A stretch of 64,000 nt of DNA from assembly GCF_025399195.1 (NCBI RefSeq), contig NW_026252158.1:38858-102857 (forward strand). The letters run 5' to 3'. Below the pieces are notes generated by a model that did no database searches, was not told the DNA's origin, and worked only from the letters and a program-made list of their open reading frames with translations. The position numbers and the translations under genes are program-made. The DNA comes from Umbelopsis ramanniana AG (taxonomy: Eukaryota > Mucoromycota > Umbelopsidomycetes > Umbelopsidales > Umbelopsidaceae). Positions 1-10,998 of this stretch are shown here, piece by piece. How positions within the stretch are numbered: the first letter of the stretch is position 1; each line of letters starts with the position of its first letter.

Positions 1-688
1 GACAAAGTTCGACATGACTGGATTCGTATTGGTGTTGACTGCCTCCGTCATGTCGGGCTTGCGATGGAGCTTGACACAGCTTTTATTACAACACGACAGC
101 TTGGGAATGGATAACCCGGTGGCCACCCTGTACCATCTTAGCCCCGTCATGTTTGTTACTATGGCAACCCTGAGCTTAATTTTTGAAGATCCAATCGGGC
201 AATTTAGGCACTCTGAACACTTTGATAGTGCCTTCCATGTTGTAGAGTCGTTTGGTCTCATGGCCATTGGTGGTTTACTAGGTAAGTTCTGTCACACAAT
301 AAGCTCAGATCGACCCTTATCTCACCTTCTCGTTTGTTGGTAGCTTTTGCAATGACCTTGGCGGAATTTCACCTTATCAAAAGCACCAATACAATTACGC
401 TGAGCGTGGCTGGCATTAGCAAGGAAGTGGTGATCATCACACTCTCTGTGTTGATATATGGCGACGTCTTAACCCCTATCAACTTGCTTGGGTAAATATA
501 GGCATTCATCAATTATTGTGTAAATAACTTTATATTGACATATTTGTTCTCTTTCTACGCCACGTTTTAGACTTGCGGTTTCTATCATTGGAATTATTGC
601 CTACAATTACTACAAACTATCAAAACATGGTAAAGACCAAGGCTACGAGCATCTTCCTATGCATGGTTCAAACAAACTTGAAGATTAG
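1..688 (+). CDS. SLC35C2/Ymd8-like nucleotide-sugar or triose-phosphate carrier, 3' part
   Basis: This is the C-terminal part of a multi-pass carrier of the drug/metabolite (TPT/SLC35) superfamily. The frame is open from base 2, so the ATG at 14 is internal. Exon text such as MSGLRWSLTQLLLQ and NPVATLYHLSPVMF matches the SLC35C2 branch (yeast Ymd8). Two short introns follow, near 282-342 and 494-570. They lead to AFAMTLAEFHLIKSTNTIT, a further helix (LAVSIIGIIAYNYYKL) and a short hydrophilic tail ending in TAG at 686-688. Relatives act in Golgi or early secretory membranes; the substrate cannot be read from this fragment. The 5' half lies outside the window. Confidence 0.85.
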
Positions 689-1069
689 ATCTATCAGAAC
701 ATCCTACTTTGTACACAACACTGCAATGTATTCCCTTTTGTAATTTATACTCACAATCCCTCATTCCTGTCCATATACCAGCAAGCAATTCTTATAAATC
801 GGCAGGTCATGCAAAGATTTTCATCTTTTTGATCCTTAGCAATTCGTATCCCCCATAACTATTTTTTAAAAAACCTCTTTCTTTTTGATGAAGAAAAAAA
901 TATTAACAAAATAACAAGCAAACTTCTTATTTTCATTCCCTCTTGGTGATGTTAAAGGGGTAGGGAAGGGGACGGATCTCAATTCAATAATACAGAAATA
1001 AAAAAAAAACATTGAAGCTAATTACAGGGCGCGACGGATATGCACCATTTTAGCCAAGTGGATTGGCGT
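689..1069. other. Intergenic, convergent 3' flanks
   Basis: This 381-base AT-rich stretch lies between two convergent genes and contains several A-runs. It has no supported coding exon and probably holds both 3' UTRs. Confidence 0.6.
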
Positions 1070-1486
1070 CTACTTTGGTGATGAGGAGTCAACAGAAGGC
1101 TTAGCGGCTGGACATGGCATTTCGATCAAGCTCCCTGGATAGGACGGCGGTGCAATGTCACTTCCCATATCTAAGTATGCTGTTGTATACGGCTTCATCT
1201 TGGGAGACGGTTAAAAAAGATGTGTTTAGACGGCGTAAACAGACCCCATTTAGCACGCTTACCTTTTCTTCAATGAACATCTCTTCATCCCCATTGATAT
1301 GAATGAGGTGAGTGCCTGTCCCGCTTGGCACACGATATGCGACTCCAGCGCTATCTATTTTCACTTCATAGACGAGCGGCTGTATTGGAAGCTTTTGTTT
1401 GAGCAACGCACATTGTACAGAGGCAAGCCCAAATATGCAATACGTACCTTTCCTAATAAATGTGGCATTGATATACAGCAACCCAT
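1070..1486 (-). CDS. Small predicted N-acylated protein (about 94 aa), unknown
   Basis: I do not recognise this protein. Three exons join cleanly: 1448-1486 (MGCCISMPHLLGK), 1263-1379 (begins PLVYEVKIDSAGVAYR, ends EEMFIEEK) and 1070-1198 (begins MKPYTTAYLDMGSD, ends VDSSSPK, stop TAG). Donors are GTACGT and GTAAGC; acceptors are TACAG and CCAAG. The phase is zero throughout, giving 94 residues. Gly2 followed by Cys3-Cys4 is the pattern of N-myristoylation plus palmitoylation, as in LAMTOR1 (MGCC) or some G-alpha subunits, so attachment to the cytosolic face of a membrane is inferred. The rest is short, with a Pro/Ser-rich tail. LAMTOR1 itself is excluded, because its helical body is absent. 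The gene model is inferred from splice signals and consistent phase only. Confidence 0.5.
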
Positions 1487-2077
1487 GATGAAGTCGATTT
1501 ACAAAGATGTTACGGGAAAGAGGGTGCAAAAAGCGTATTGAGAGAGTATGAAATGGCTTTCCGTAGTGCCGGGCCTCGCTCAAAGGTCTCCTCTTTTATA
1601 TGTACTTTCTCAAATGTGCACCCTTTCCAACATGTTTGTTTTCCTGCCCAAATACAGAAATTTTTTTTCTTGTCCTTGGTTCTTGCGTTCACAAAGCGTC
1701 TCGTCTGAATGTTCTCCCGAACCACTCATACACTGTGATAGCACCACTGCCATGGCTAATAGAAGCAGTGCTTTTACATAGCATGAAACAAAGCTGTATA
1801 TTTAAAAAATATACACAAAATTTTTGGCGCATCGGATGTGGCGCAAGGTCAAATCAGCCAGCCAAGAACTGTCAGGAGTAACTGTGCCTTCCTGGTAAAG
1901 GCTTCATCCCCTTTGATCGAAAATAGCTTTAATGATTTGTCATTACTTTATTATTTAATTTAATTGGATACCTCCAAATGTTTTCTGTTTTGGTAGCTCT
2001 CCTGGCTTTTCATGAAACAGATCAAGTGTCTGGCGGTGAATTTACAAGCATTTCCAGTGCGCGCACTAATATCTGTC
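1487..2077. other. Intergenic between small acylated-protein gene and CSA
   Basis: This 591-base stretch holds the upstream region of the small gene at 1070-1486 and the 3' flank of CSA, both on the minus strand. Overlapping short frames occur on both strands, but none shows a family motif or supported splicing. Confidence 0.5.
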
Positions 2078-3820
2078 CTATTCGTCTTCGTCACTACTCC
2101 ATGCATCCATTTCAGCCTGTTGGAAGCCACAGTGTTAGTTTTAAAGCAGCTCCGTATGGCCCTTGGCAAGACCTTTACTCACCTCTGGCCGCCTATCTAT
2201 TAGCTCTGAATCTTTTCGTGGCGCTTCCCAGACTAGAATTTCTTGATCTTTAGAAGCGCTATACAGCTCCTATATCAGGACATCCGTCAACATTCACCAT
2301 TGTTTCACAGCCATGAACCTAAAAACGTGGACATTACCTCTCTTCCTGGTCGCTTATCTACCGATGTGACTCTGCCATAGGAACCACGCAGCCGCTTGAC
2401 TAAGCTTCCATCAAGCATATCGAAGGCTAACACCTGATGATCGTCGCTGGGAATAAATATCAATGGGGGCCAAATACCGTTATCGACAATGAGTGGTTTT
2501 ATGGTGGTTCTCGATCGATTTCGTAAATGAGGGCCATAGTTGACCAAGGTGTTTTGGCCCGTATATGCATCCCACAGTCTTATCTTTTCGTCCATACCCA
2601 ACGAGATGATGTGTAAACCATCCGAAGAGAAGGCTAGTCCATTGATGGGTCGATTGTGGGCTTGATTAGTTGATGACAAAGGATCAGCATCTTCTGTGTT
2701 ATATTGATCTAGGGACATGATGCAAGCTGCCGCTTTTCGTATATCCCAAACTCGAATTGTACAATCCGTACTACACTCGCAAAAAAGTAGGTTAGACATG
2801 TTGTCTTCAACACCCAGGGCTATTTAAGGCATATCAATTGCCATACCCGCCTGTCACCAGCATGTGCTCGTATCTTGTTGACCATTGTACTGCCATGACA
2901 CTCCCATTATGTCCCGTAAGTGAATGCGTAAACGCACCGGAGCGCAAATCACAAAGCCGCACTCGTGGATCTGCTGACGCTCCTATCATGATGTTTCGGT
3001 ATTCAGTAAAAAATTACAAAAGTCGAACAATAAAGTAATACAGAAACAACGCATACCGGCAACCAAGCTATGATATGCAATAGGTGATATGGCCTGCGAG
3101 AACACTTTTTCTTCCAAATCAAATGTACATGCCGGCTATCGCGGAGAAGTGTTATGTCAGTCGCAAGCATATACGATCTTTACAAAACGAGACCTACCGT
3201 CATGGTGTTAGTATCCCAAACATTCACAGTATTATCAAATGATGAGCTTATGAACATGCCGGTATCGAAGGGATACCAGGCAACTGAAGAAACGCCAAAT
3301 TTTTGACGATTTTTTCTGATGACAAGATGTCAAGCTTCAGTACGGGCAAGCTTCCATATATCCAATTTGAACCTGCTTACTTTTCAACTCTTGCAATGGA
3401 AGGTATCTTCCACAACTTTGTATGTACAGGTTCTTCTATGTCGTATATGTGTATTTGGCTATCAGCTCCAGCTGAAAGAAGGCTATTTCATTCAATGGTG
3501 CATGAGGAAAGGTGCAAAGCAACCACAGAACTTTATTACGGGCGACTTACTATTTCTTTTCCACTCTATCTATTTCAATCCAGTTGATTGGAGCTGTCGT
3601 TTAGGCAGGTCGTGGTTAACGATATGTATGTTACGTCCAACCAATATTTGCAGCTGCGCTCCATTCACGATTCACCATTTTAGTGCTTACCATGGTGTCC
3701 ACGAGCCACTTCTTTGAATTGACTCAATTCAAGTTCATACATTCTCTTCGTCATTTCTGCCCGACGAAGGGTTTGAGGGCGTCCTATGCCATTCTCCCTG
3801 GCTAGTAGCGCAGCGTTCAT
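2078..3820 (-). CDS. ERCC8: CSA/ERCC8 WD40 protein (CRL4 substrate receptor, transcription-coupled repair)
   Basis: CSA is the WD40 substrate receptor of a CUL4-DDB1 ubiquitin ligase that acts at RNA polymerase II stalled on DNA damage. About eight exons can be traced. The start ([20 protein letters not shown]) resembles the helical DDB1-binding N-terminus of CSA. Next come [88 protein letters not shown] and GQNTLVNYG, which follow human CSA blade by blade. The last exon encodes [12 protein letters not shown] and stop, like the acidic tail of human CSA (DAWSSSDEEG). The start at 3820 is the first ATG and gives the conserved N-terminus. The gene is divergent from Sec5 across only 88 bp. Product length is about 385 aa, near the family's usual 396. 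Confidence 0.92.
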
Positions 3821-3908
3821 GCAAGAAAGCTAAATTCAGAAAGTAAAGGACTTTGCAAGTCTAGTTTTAAAAGTCCGCATCCCGCACGTCTTCTCTCTTG
3901 AACCCAGC

Positions 3909-6900
3909 ATGGCAGACAATCTTGCTACACCGGAATTTTTTGCAGAGGAAGCTGCAATTCTTCGGTTTTACAACATTGATACCCTAGAGCCCGAAGAATG
4001 GATTGACGAAGTGTATGGAAGTCGCCCCACTTCCCACCTTGGATCCGCCAACAAGCATCTTTCGCGGTCGGTCGAATCCGGCCCTAATCCACACCACGAT
4101 TATGTTGACGAGAACGATTTGCAGGTACAAGATGATACTGATCCTCTTGGTATCAGGAAGTCAATCTTCAGTGGGTAAGCTTACTTTGTCTTTCGAAAAT
4201 TGCTATGAAGAGATACCGTTTGGTCCTCGGTTCGCTTTAACTGACCTGCTTTGATGCTAGAACAAACCGTCAAAGCATCGCACGGAATGTGAACTTTATG
4301 GAGATTAAAGAGCGTACGTTTTGAGACATTGTAGAGAAATGAAATTCTGTAACATGAAAGTTTACGAACTCTCTTCTTCAAAGGCTCATCGTTGATCACA
4401 TCCAACAAATCTTTCAATCCCCGAAGTTTCCTGCTGCAGGTGCACAAGGATACCTCTTATGAGGATCTAGTCGTTGGACTCCAGAGACTGAACGTCACTA
4501 TCGACCAACGCTCGGACGCACTCAAATCTCTCGTACACTCTAACTTCGATCGCTTTGTGAGTGCAAAGAATACAATCGATCATATCCACGATGAGATGAG
4601 GTCGAAGAATTTAAACGAGCAAGAAGAATACGGCACCAAGAAATTGCATGGCTATCTAATAGGTAACGTTTGGGATAGAGACTTTATATTTATTTACATC
4701 CCAAATTCCTAACACCACCTGCCTCTAGATGTGAATGCCCAGGCGGAGAAAATCTATGGACCCATTGTTGAACGCCGAGGCAAAGCTGAAAAAGTACGCA
4801 CTACCTTGAATATTTTGGAACGTTACAAGTTCTTCTTTAGTCTTCCTAGTGGGCTACTTGAATCGATAAAGCAGGTACGCGACTATTTTATCCTTCATAC
4901 GTTGTGAAATTAAGCACATGAGACTGACGCCGTTGATGGATGTTTCGCGTAGGGAAAATACGAAACTGCTATCAGGGACTATAAAAAGGGAAAATACCTG
5001 TATCAAACGCTAAAAGGAGAAAGCGTTTCCCATAACGATGCTACCGATATTGGTATCAACATTACGGATGTAGAAAAGGACTCTGGTCTGACAGATCTTC
5101 ATCGCAAAGTGTTTGACAAAGTTTGGGTGGAAGTGGATAAGATTGTCGTGGAGCTACGTGGTATTTTGTTCAAAATGCTGGAAGATCCTTGGCAACCTAT
5201 AGAAGAACAAGAGAAGACCATCAAGTAAGTGGCGATTACTCATTGATGATTGTGCATGTAGGCTATTCTAACAAGGCTTGTCAACAGCTATATTTTCGAT
5301 TTGGACACCACAGAGGATCCAGCATGGTTTTATCTGAACAGCCAGTATAAATGGATTACAACGCAATTGACAAACACCTTTAATGAATCTGTTCGAAAGG
5401 TTGATGTGTGGAAGGCCAATATATACGGTGAAGAATCGGATGTCGCTCGTAGCTTGTCATTGAAGAATGCAACATCTCATATTCACTTGAGAGACTCTGA
5501 TTTCGGCGCTGAAAGTGACCCAGAGCTGAAAGCATGGCGAGCTATACTTGACCTTGTCAAGACGACCTCTAATCTGTTGCTTCGATGTCTCCCTGACTTT
5601 TGGAAACTATCAACGTCGTTTATAGAAGGAAAATTTGCTGCCAAAGTAAGTTGCATTATCGTAACCTATGAGCGGGTCAAGCTTATTCACTCCTTTCATC
5701 GTTTAGGATACCCAGAAGGCTACGGCAAGCACAAGACGAAAGCGACAAGGTGTCGATTTAGGCAAAGTCGATCAGTGCCAGGTCATGGCTAAGGAAATTG
5801 TCAATCTTTACGCTAAACTGTTATCCAACTACTTTGAGTTGGATGCCGGCCGTCCTGCAATGTCCAACGCCGCAACTGATCTTTCTTCCATCCCATTACC
5901 AAAGTTTTTACCCAAAAATGCCAATTCTGTTCACGTATCTGACTACCTCACGCGCATCATTGGAGAATTGGCAAACTGCGTGAATGATATCAACCTCATT
6001 AATTTGGCAGGCGAAGCGTTCTCGGGACTGACTGAATTGATGGAACAAACCCGCTGGAAGTTTGTCGAATGCATCTGCAAATGCTGGGCTCGAGGTAGGT
6101 TTGAGATGACTTTATTACGAGTGTTGTAGAATATTAATGAGTATTTTGCTTGAAGATGCCAAAACATTCTATCTTTTGGAGGACTGGGCTTTGGATAACG
6201 AGATTTCCGAGTACACTAATCTCCTTCGACACTTTTACGAATACCACAAGTATTGTTCAAGATCCGCGTACAAGATCAGTAGTCTTAGTGCAGTGACGGA
6301 CAATCAAGTATGTTTTACTCAAAAAGTCATGTTTCTAGCATGCAGATACTAACACTTAAACTTCGTCTTAACAGAGGCATGAAATCACAAAGGAATTCCT
6401 CAAAATAATACGCGATACCTTCCTGGAGTCAATGTACTCCTTCTTGGATGGACTGGTCCATTTGGCATTCTCTGATTACACGCCACTTCAGGGTGAAGAA
6501 GAAGAACTCAATTTGACGAGAAAGAGAGGAAATATTGATGTTCATTCTATGGTAAGACTTGCACTCGTAAAGACGCTTGTTCATTACAAGGGTCACACCT
6601 TGCTCATCTTCATTTAATTTCACTAGGACGTACGTATTCTTCTCACAGTCAGCAATCTTTCTCGCTTGAAATCACATATTATTCGAAAACTTTTGGGATT
6701 GTTCGAAGCTGCATACAACTGCAGTATGGAAGATGAGTTAAAGACCCTTATTGATGTTGTGGATCAGCTGGACGGCATTTTATTTGAGGATTACATCAAG
6801 CGCAAGTCTGCTGTCATCAACGAAATCATTACCAACGGTATTCTCAAAGGTGGCATTGATTGGTATAACATTTCGAAACCTACCGAAGTTCATCCGTTCG

Positions 6901-7310
6901 TGTATGAAGCGCTCATGTCTATGGTCATGGTACATTCCCAAGTCACCGGCGTTTCCAAATCGCTTGTGTACCGAGCGCTATCATCTCTGTTGGAGAACAT
7001 GGCTGGTGACTGTCTGGAGAGCTTTAGACAAGTAGAACGGTTCGGTATGGGAGGCATGCTGCAGGCTACCTTAGAAATTGAATTCATGCACCAAACGCTT
7101 TCGCAATACGTGACGTCGCAAGCATCTGAAATACTACAACAAATATACCAAACCATTGAGCAAGCATATGACCCACAACAGCAACATGCTGGAAACCTCC
7201 AAAACGAACTGAGTAGCGTGAAGAAGCTACTAGTGGATAGCCGAAAAAGTACTGTAGTCCAATACTTGTGTTTCAAACAAGTCAAAGAGCGCAAGAAGGA
7301 CCCCCAATAA
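3909..7310 (+). CDS. SEC5: Exocyst complex subunit Sec5
   Basis: Sec5 is a subunit of the octameric exocyst, which tethers secretory vesicles at the plasma membrane; in fungi this supports hyphal tip growth. About ten exons are separated by introns of 60-90 nt. After an acidic N-terminus (MADNLATPEFFAEEAAILRF) comes the Sec5 N-terminal block: TSYEDLVVGLQRLNVTIDQR, ALKSLVHSNFDRFVSAKNTI and ILERYKFFFSLPSGLLESIK. The long helical C-terminal region continues through DPAWFYLNSQYKWI and HPFVYEALMSMVMVHSQVTG to a C-terminus ending KKDPQ. The product is about 900 aa. No Ral-binding IPT/TIG domain precedes the helical core, as in other fungal Sec5 proteins and unlike animal EXOC2. The ATG at 3909 is the first in the transcript direction, 88 bp from the CSA start. 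Confidence 0.9.
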
Positions 7311-7722
7311 TTCAATGTAGCTAGCTATTACCCTTGTATTAATAAATTGTCGTCGTCTCTAATAGAAATGGATTAGTACAAGTTTTGTTCGCAATGGGTG
7401 AATAATCTATGGTCGTTTGTACTCTCGTCTAGCACACAATAGATTTATTGATCCAGCTGTTACATAATGACAGCAGCATGTCAAATGATATAAGGACAAT
7501 TGATTATACATTGTATGAAGAAACCGATGTTCCATATTAAAAAATTTGAGAGAGAAAGAAAAAAAAAAAAGACATACTGTGACATCAAGATAAACGACAG
7601 TTACAGAATAGAAGATGGAAGTAAAAAATGAATAAAGTGGTATATCTACGGCACAGTACTGGTGATCCTAAAATACCCTATACCTATCCGCCAAATCGGT
7701 CGCCGAGGGCTACGGCTTTTTT
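7311..7722. other. Convergent 3' flank of Sec5 and Arp1
   Basis: This 412-base AT-rich stretch includes an A-run near 7560 and TAATAAATTG just after Sec5, consistent with polyadenylation signals. No gene is seen. Confidence 0.6.
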
Positions 7723-9565
7723 TTAAAAAGTCTTCTTGTGTATAATATCAGGATCTTCAGAATATTCCTCAGCCGAGACCCACATCTATGGCAAACATCA
7801 AGTTTTAATAAAGAAAACCTCGAGCAAACTTTTTCACCGGCCAAAACATTACCTTCTTGAAAGTACTAAGTGATGCCAGAATGGATCCTCCGATCCATGT
7901 GCTGTACTTGCGTTCCGGAGGAGCATATATTTTGATCTTGATATCTTTCAAGGCCAACTTCTTCACCTCTGAAAGGAGTCGTTCTCCAAATCCTCTGCAA
8001 AGTGTTGAACCACCGGATAAGACGACGTTGGAGTATAGAGACTTTCTAAGATCAAGATCTGCGCGGTTGATGGAATCAACAATGACTTGGTGGATACCCA
8101 TGTATTCTTGGCCGATCAATTCAGGTTGGAAAAGAATTTCAGGTGCGCGGAATCGCTCTGCTCCCAACTAAGTGGTTGACAAAAAAAGTTAATATGAGTG
8201 GATATCAAGTTAGGTTCTCATGGGTCACGAACTTACTTTTATGATGTTACCATCAGGAAGCATGAAGTCATCGGTTTTTCCACTGGTTTCCTTCTCTTCC
8301 TTGACAGGATTGACTGGGATATAACACGTCTTCTCTTTGATGATGCGTACCACCTCCTTTTCGGCAGTAGTATGGAAGTTGTACCCAGATTTGCGCAACA
8401 GCAATTGGAGGTATTCAGTCACATCTCTGATCGATTGAATTCATGAGTAAATGTCACTTAAAATTGGTGATGTCAACGAGGCTTACCTTCCAGCAATATC
8501 AATTCGTCGAATGGCGTGGGGGATAGCAAATCCTTCATACACAGGCACAGAGTGCGTAACTCCATCACCTGAATCTAAAACTATACCAGTGGTTCTACCA
8601 GACGAGTATCTGTAGCATAGTAGATTAGAAAACTGCTAGTGTCATCTCAGTGCAGCGCCGCCCCATTCCGAAAACATGAACTTACAAACTCAATACAGCT
8701 TGAACGGAAGTGAACAGAGCAGGAACATTGAAGGTTTCGAAGAAGATCTGTGCGGCAGTATCTCTGTTTTGGCGAGGATTGAGTGGTGCCTCGGTAAGTA
8801 AAACAGGATGCTATTGAAATAGGATACAAATTTAGTAATGGGAATCGTGAATATGCCGGATGTGAAGAAGCTCGAACTCTACCTCTTCAGAGAGAGTCTT
8901 CAGCTCGTCGGTATAAATATATTGCCATATCCTCTCCATATCTTCCCAGTCGGTGACAATACCATGCTCAATGGGGTATCTAATCTTGAGCAAGCCGCGA
9001 AGTTCCTGAGCTCTTCTGCCAATGAACACATCTCCTTCGACCGCACCTGCCATTATGCGAACATGTTTCGGGCGACCAACACTGGTATGGAATCATTGCA
9101 TTAGGAGACCATGAACACCGACCGTATGCTTGGAAATTGCCTTCAGATGCACTTACAAAGATGGGAAAAAACATTTTGGTTGCTCTTCTCCAGCAAATCC
9201 AGCCTTGATCACGCCAGAGCCCTGTTATTACAGGAGGCAATGTGTTAGATATCGGAGTTGCATGAAAACGAAGAAAAGTGGGGGATGTCGAATAGAATCT
9301 CGCAAGTTGCAATAGTTTATAGTCGATATGAAAGCGTCGAGAAGGGTACAGTGGCACATATTCGTCTTATTTGTTTATCCAAAGTTGCATTGTATTTTCG
9401 TGTTACTTACATTGTCAATGACAACCGGTTGGTTGGTCAGTACCTGAGTAAATGTCAAGGTAAATTAGATGATGACACGGATGCAGTGTTTCTAAAATGT
9501 TTTCTAGTACAGAGTACCGGAATTTAGCCAAAATGTGTACTTACATCGTCAAATTCGCTGTTCAT
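7723..9565 (-). CDS. ARP1: Centractin / actin-related protein Arp1 (dynactin)
   Basis: Arp1 forms the short actin-like filament of dynactin, the dynein cofactor that carries nuclei and vesicles along microtubules in hyphae. About nine exons can be followed: MNSEFDD, then [161 protein letters not shown] and [17 protein letters not shown]. The last exon is [20 protein letters not shown] and stop. Phosphate loops (DNGSG, DSGDG) are intact. The family signature GRPKH with [14 protein letters not shown] separates it from conventional actin. Length is about 380 aa, as expected. Confidence 0.93.
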
Positions 9566-10998
9566 CTAAGTTGTCAGCAAGAAGAAATCAGAAACACGCG
9601 CGAGCAACCGCTGTACGTTTCCTTGAGAGCTACCTGCAAATTAGCCAATCACAAGGCGCTTGTTAAAAAATTCGAAGCTTCCAATATGGCTGATCAAGCC
9701 CGTTGGATATTGGATGAAATTGATAAAAAAAAAAGCAGATGGGAAAGCAAGTCTCGATGTCTGTAGAAAATGATACACTGAACTGCATCTATTACCTCTT
9801 CTGATTGAAAATTGGTTCACGCATTCAAAAATTCTATCATCGGTGATCGATGAGACAGAGCATGTAAGCCGGATCTGGACAGGTCAAATAAAAGTTACTG
9901 AAGTCGTAGAAGTACCTACCAAAAGTAAGCATAAATAGCTTTTTTTTTTTCTATTGCATAACGGGTATTTCTATAGTATTTGTATCTGTCAAAAAACGTC
10001 TTTTGATACTCCAACTGCCCTCTGTAGCAGCCGTATTTTGATAGCGTTGACGTTAGCTTTAAAGACTGGGAATCCACATTATGGACTGTGAATCATGATC
10101 AGTTATCCCTGTAAATATGAGAATAGTATGTATCTGAGAACTTTCTTGACGTTAATACTTCCTAAATATTGTTCGATCCATGAGTTAATAATGTGTAAAT
10201 GATCTTATGTCGGTTTATTGAGTAAGAGCTGTAATAATATCCTGATCAACGAAGCAATATTCCAATTTTGCAGACAAAGAAGGATTTAACATTAGCCAAG
10301 TGCTGCTCATTAATATGAGAATTTCTCTTGGAAAGAAACGCATCGTTTCGATATACTCAATAGTGAATGTTGGTATTTTTAACTTGATATGGAAGACATC
10401 AAGTGTTTGAGTGCCCAAGCTTACGAATGAGTCGCATTAGGGACCTTCTTGGTCCACTTCTTCCCAAAAAAATCTCACATTAACAGCAATTGATACCAAA
10501 ACACTTGAATGTTATCACAGTTGCATTTCTAGTCGTTTAAGCTATGTATCAATTTCTAATTGAAGGTGATCTATTAGTTTACGTCTAAATAAAATTACCA
10601 AATATATATTACATTTGTCCTGGGTAGTGATCTATTGTACCCATTCATCAGTTGTGTCATAATCAATGTTGAGTTAGTATAAGTTATACCTCACATACAC
10701 ATGCCTTTTCTTTGGTCATGGCTACATCCTGGATCATATTTCTAGTCGATAAGTCAGTGTACGCATAGCTGCAAACATTACATATCAAACTTCGAGAAAG
10801 TAATCTGCAATTGTCAAATGCTATTCTCATTCAACATAGTCTATAATGCATTTATAATGTTCTGAAAAAGAATCGTAATATATAAAGGGTTTTAAAATAT
10901 AAATACTCTTTCAATTGCCTTTGATGTGAAGTACGCATATTGCTGGGCTTACGAGCAATTTTCAGGTCCGATCGCTGGCGGCATTTGGCAGCATTTCA
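9566..10998. other. Gene-free AT-rich intergenic region
   Basis: These 1.4 kb lie between the divergent Arp1 and CDT1 genes. They are AT-rich with several T- and A-runs. Short open frames (for example 67 codons on the minus strand at 10215-10418) show no motif, no clear splicing and no codon bias. The region should contain both promoters; I see no RNA gene or repeat family. Confidence 0.55.

Noticed and set aside
10215-10418. A 67-codon minus-strand frame in the Arp1-CDT1 gap
   Set aside because: It has no homology signal, no adjoining exon with matching phase and no codon bias; it is probably chance.
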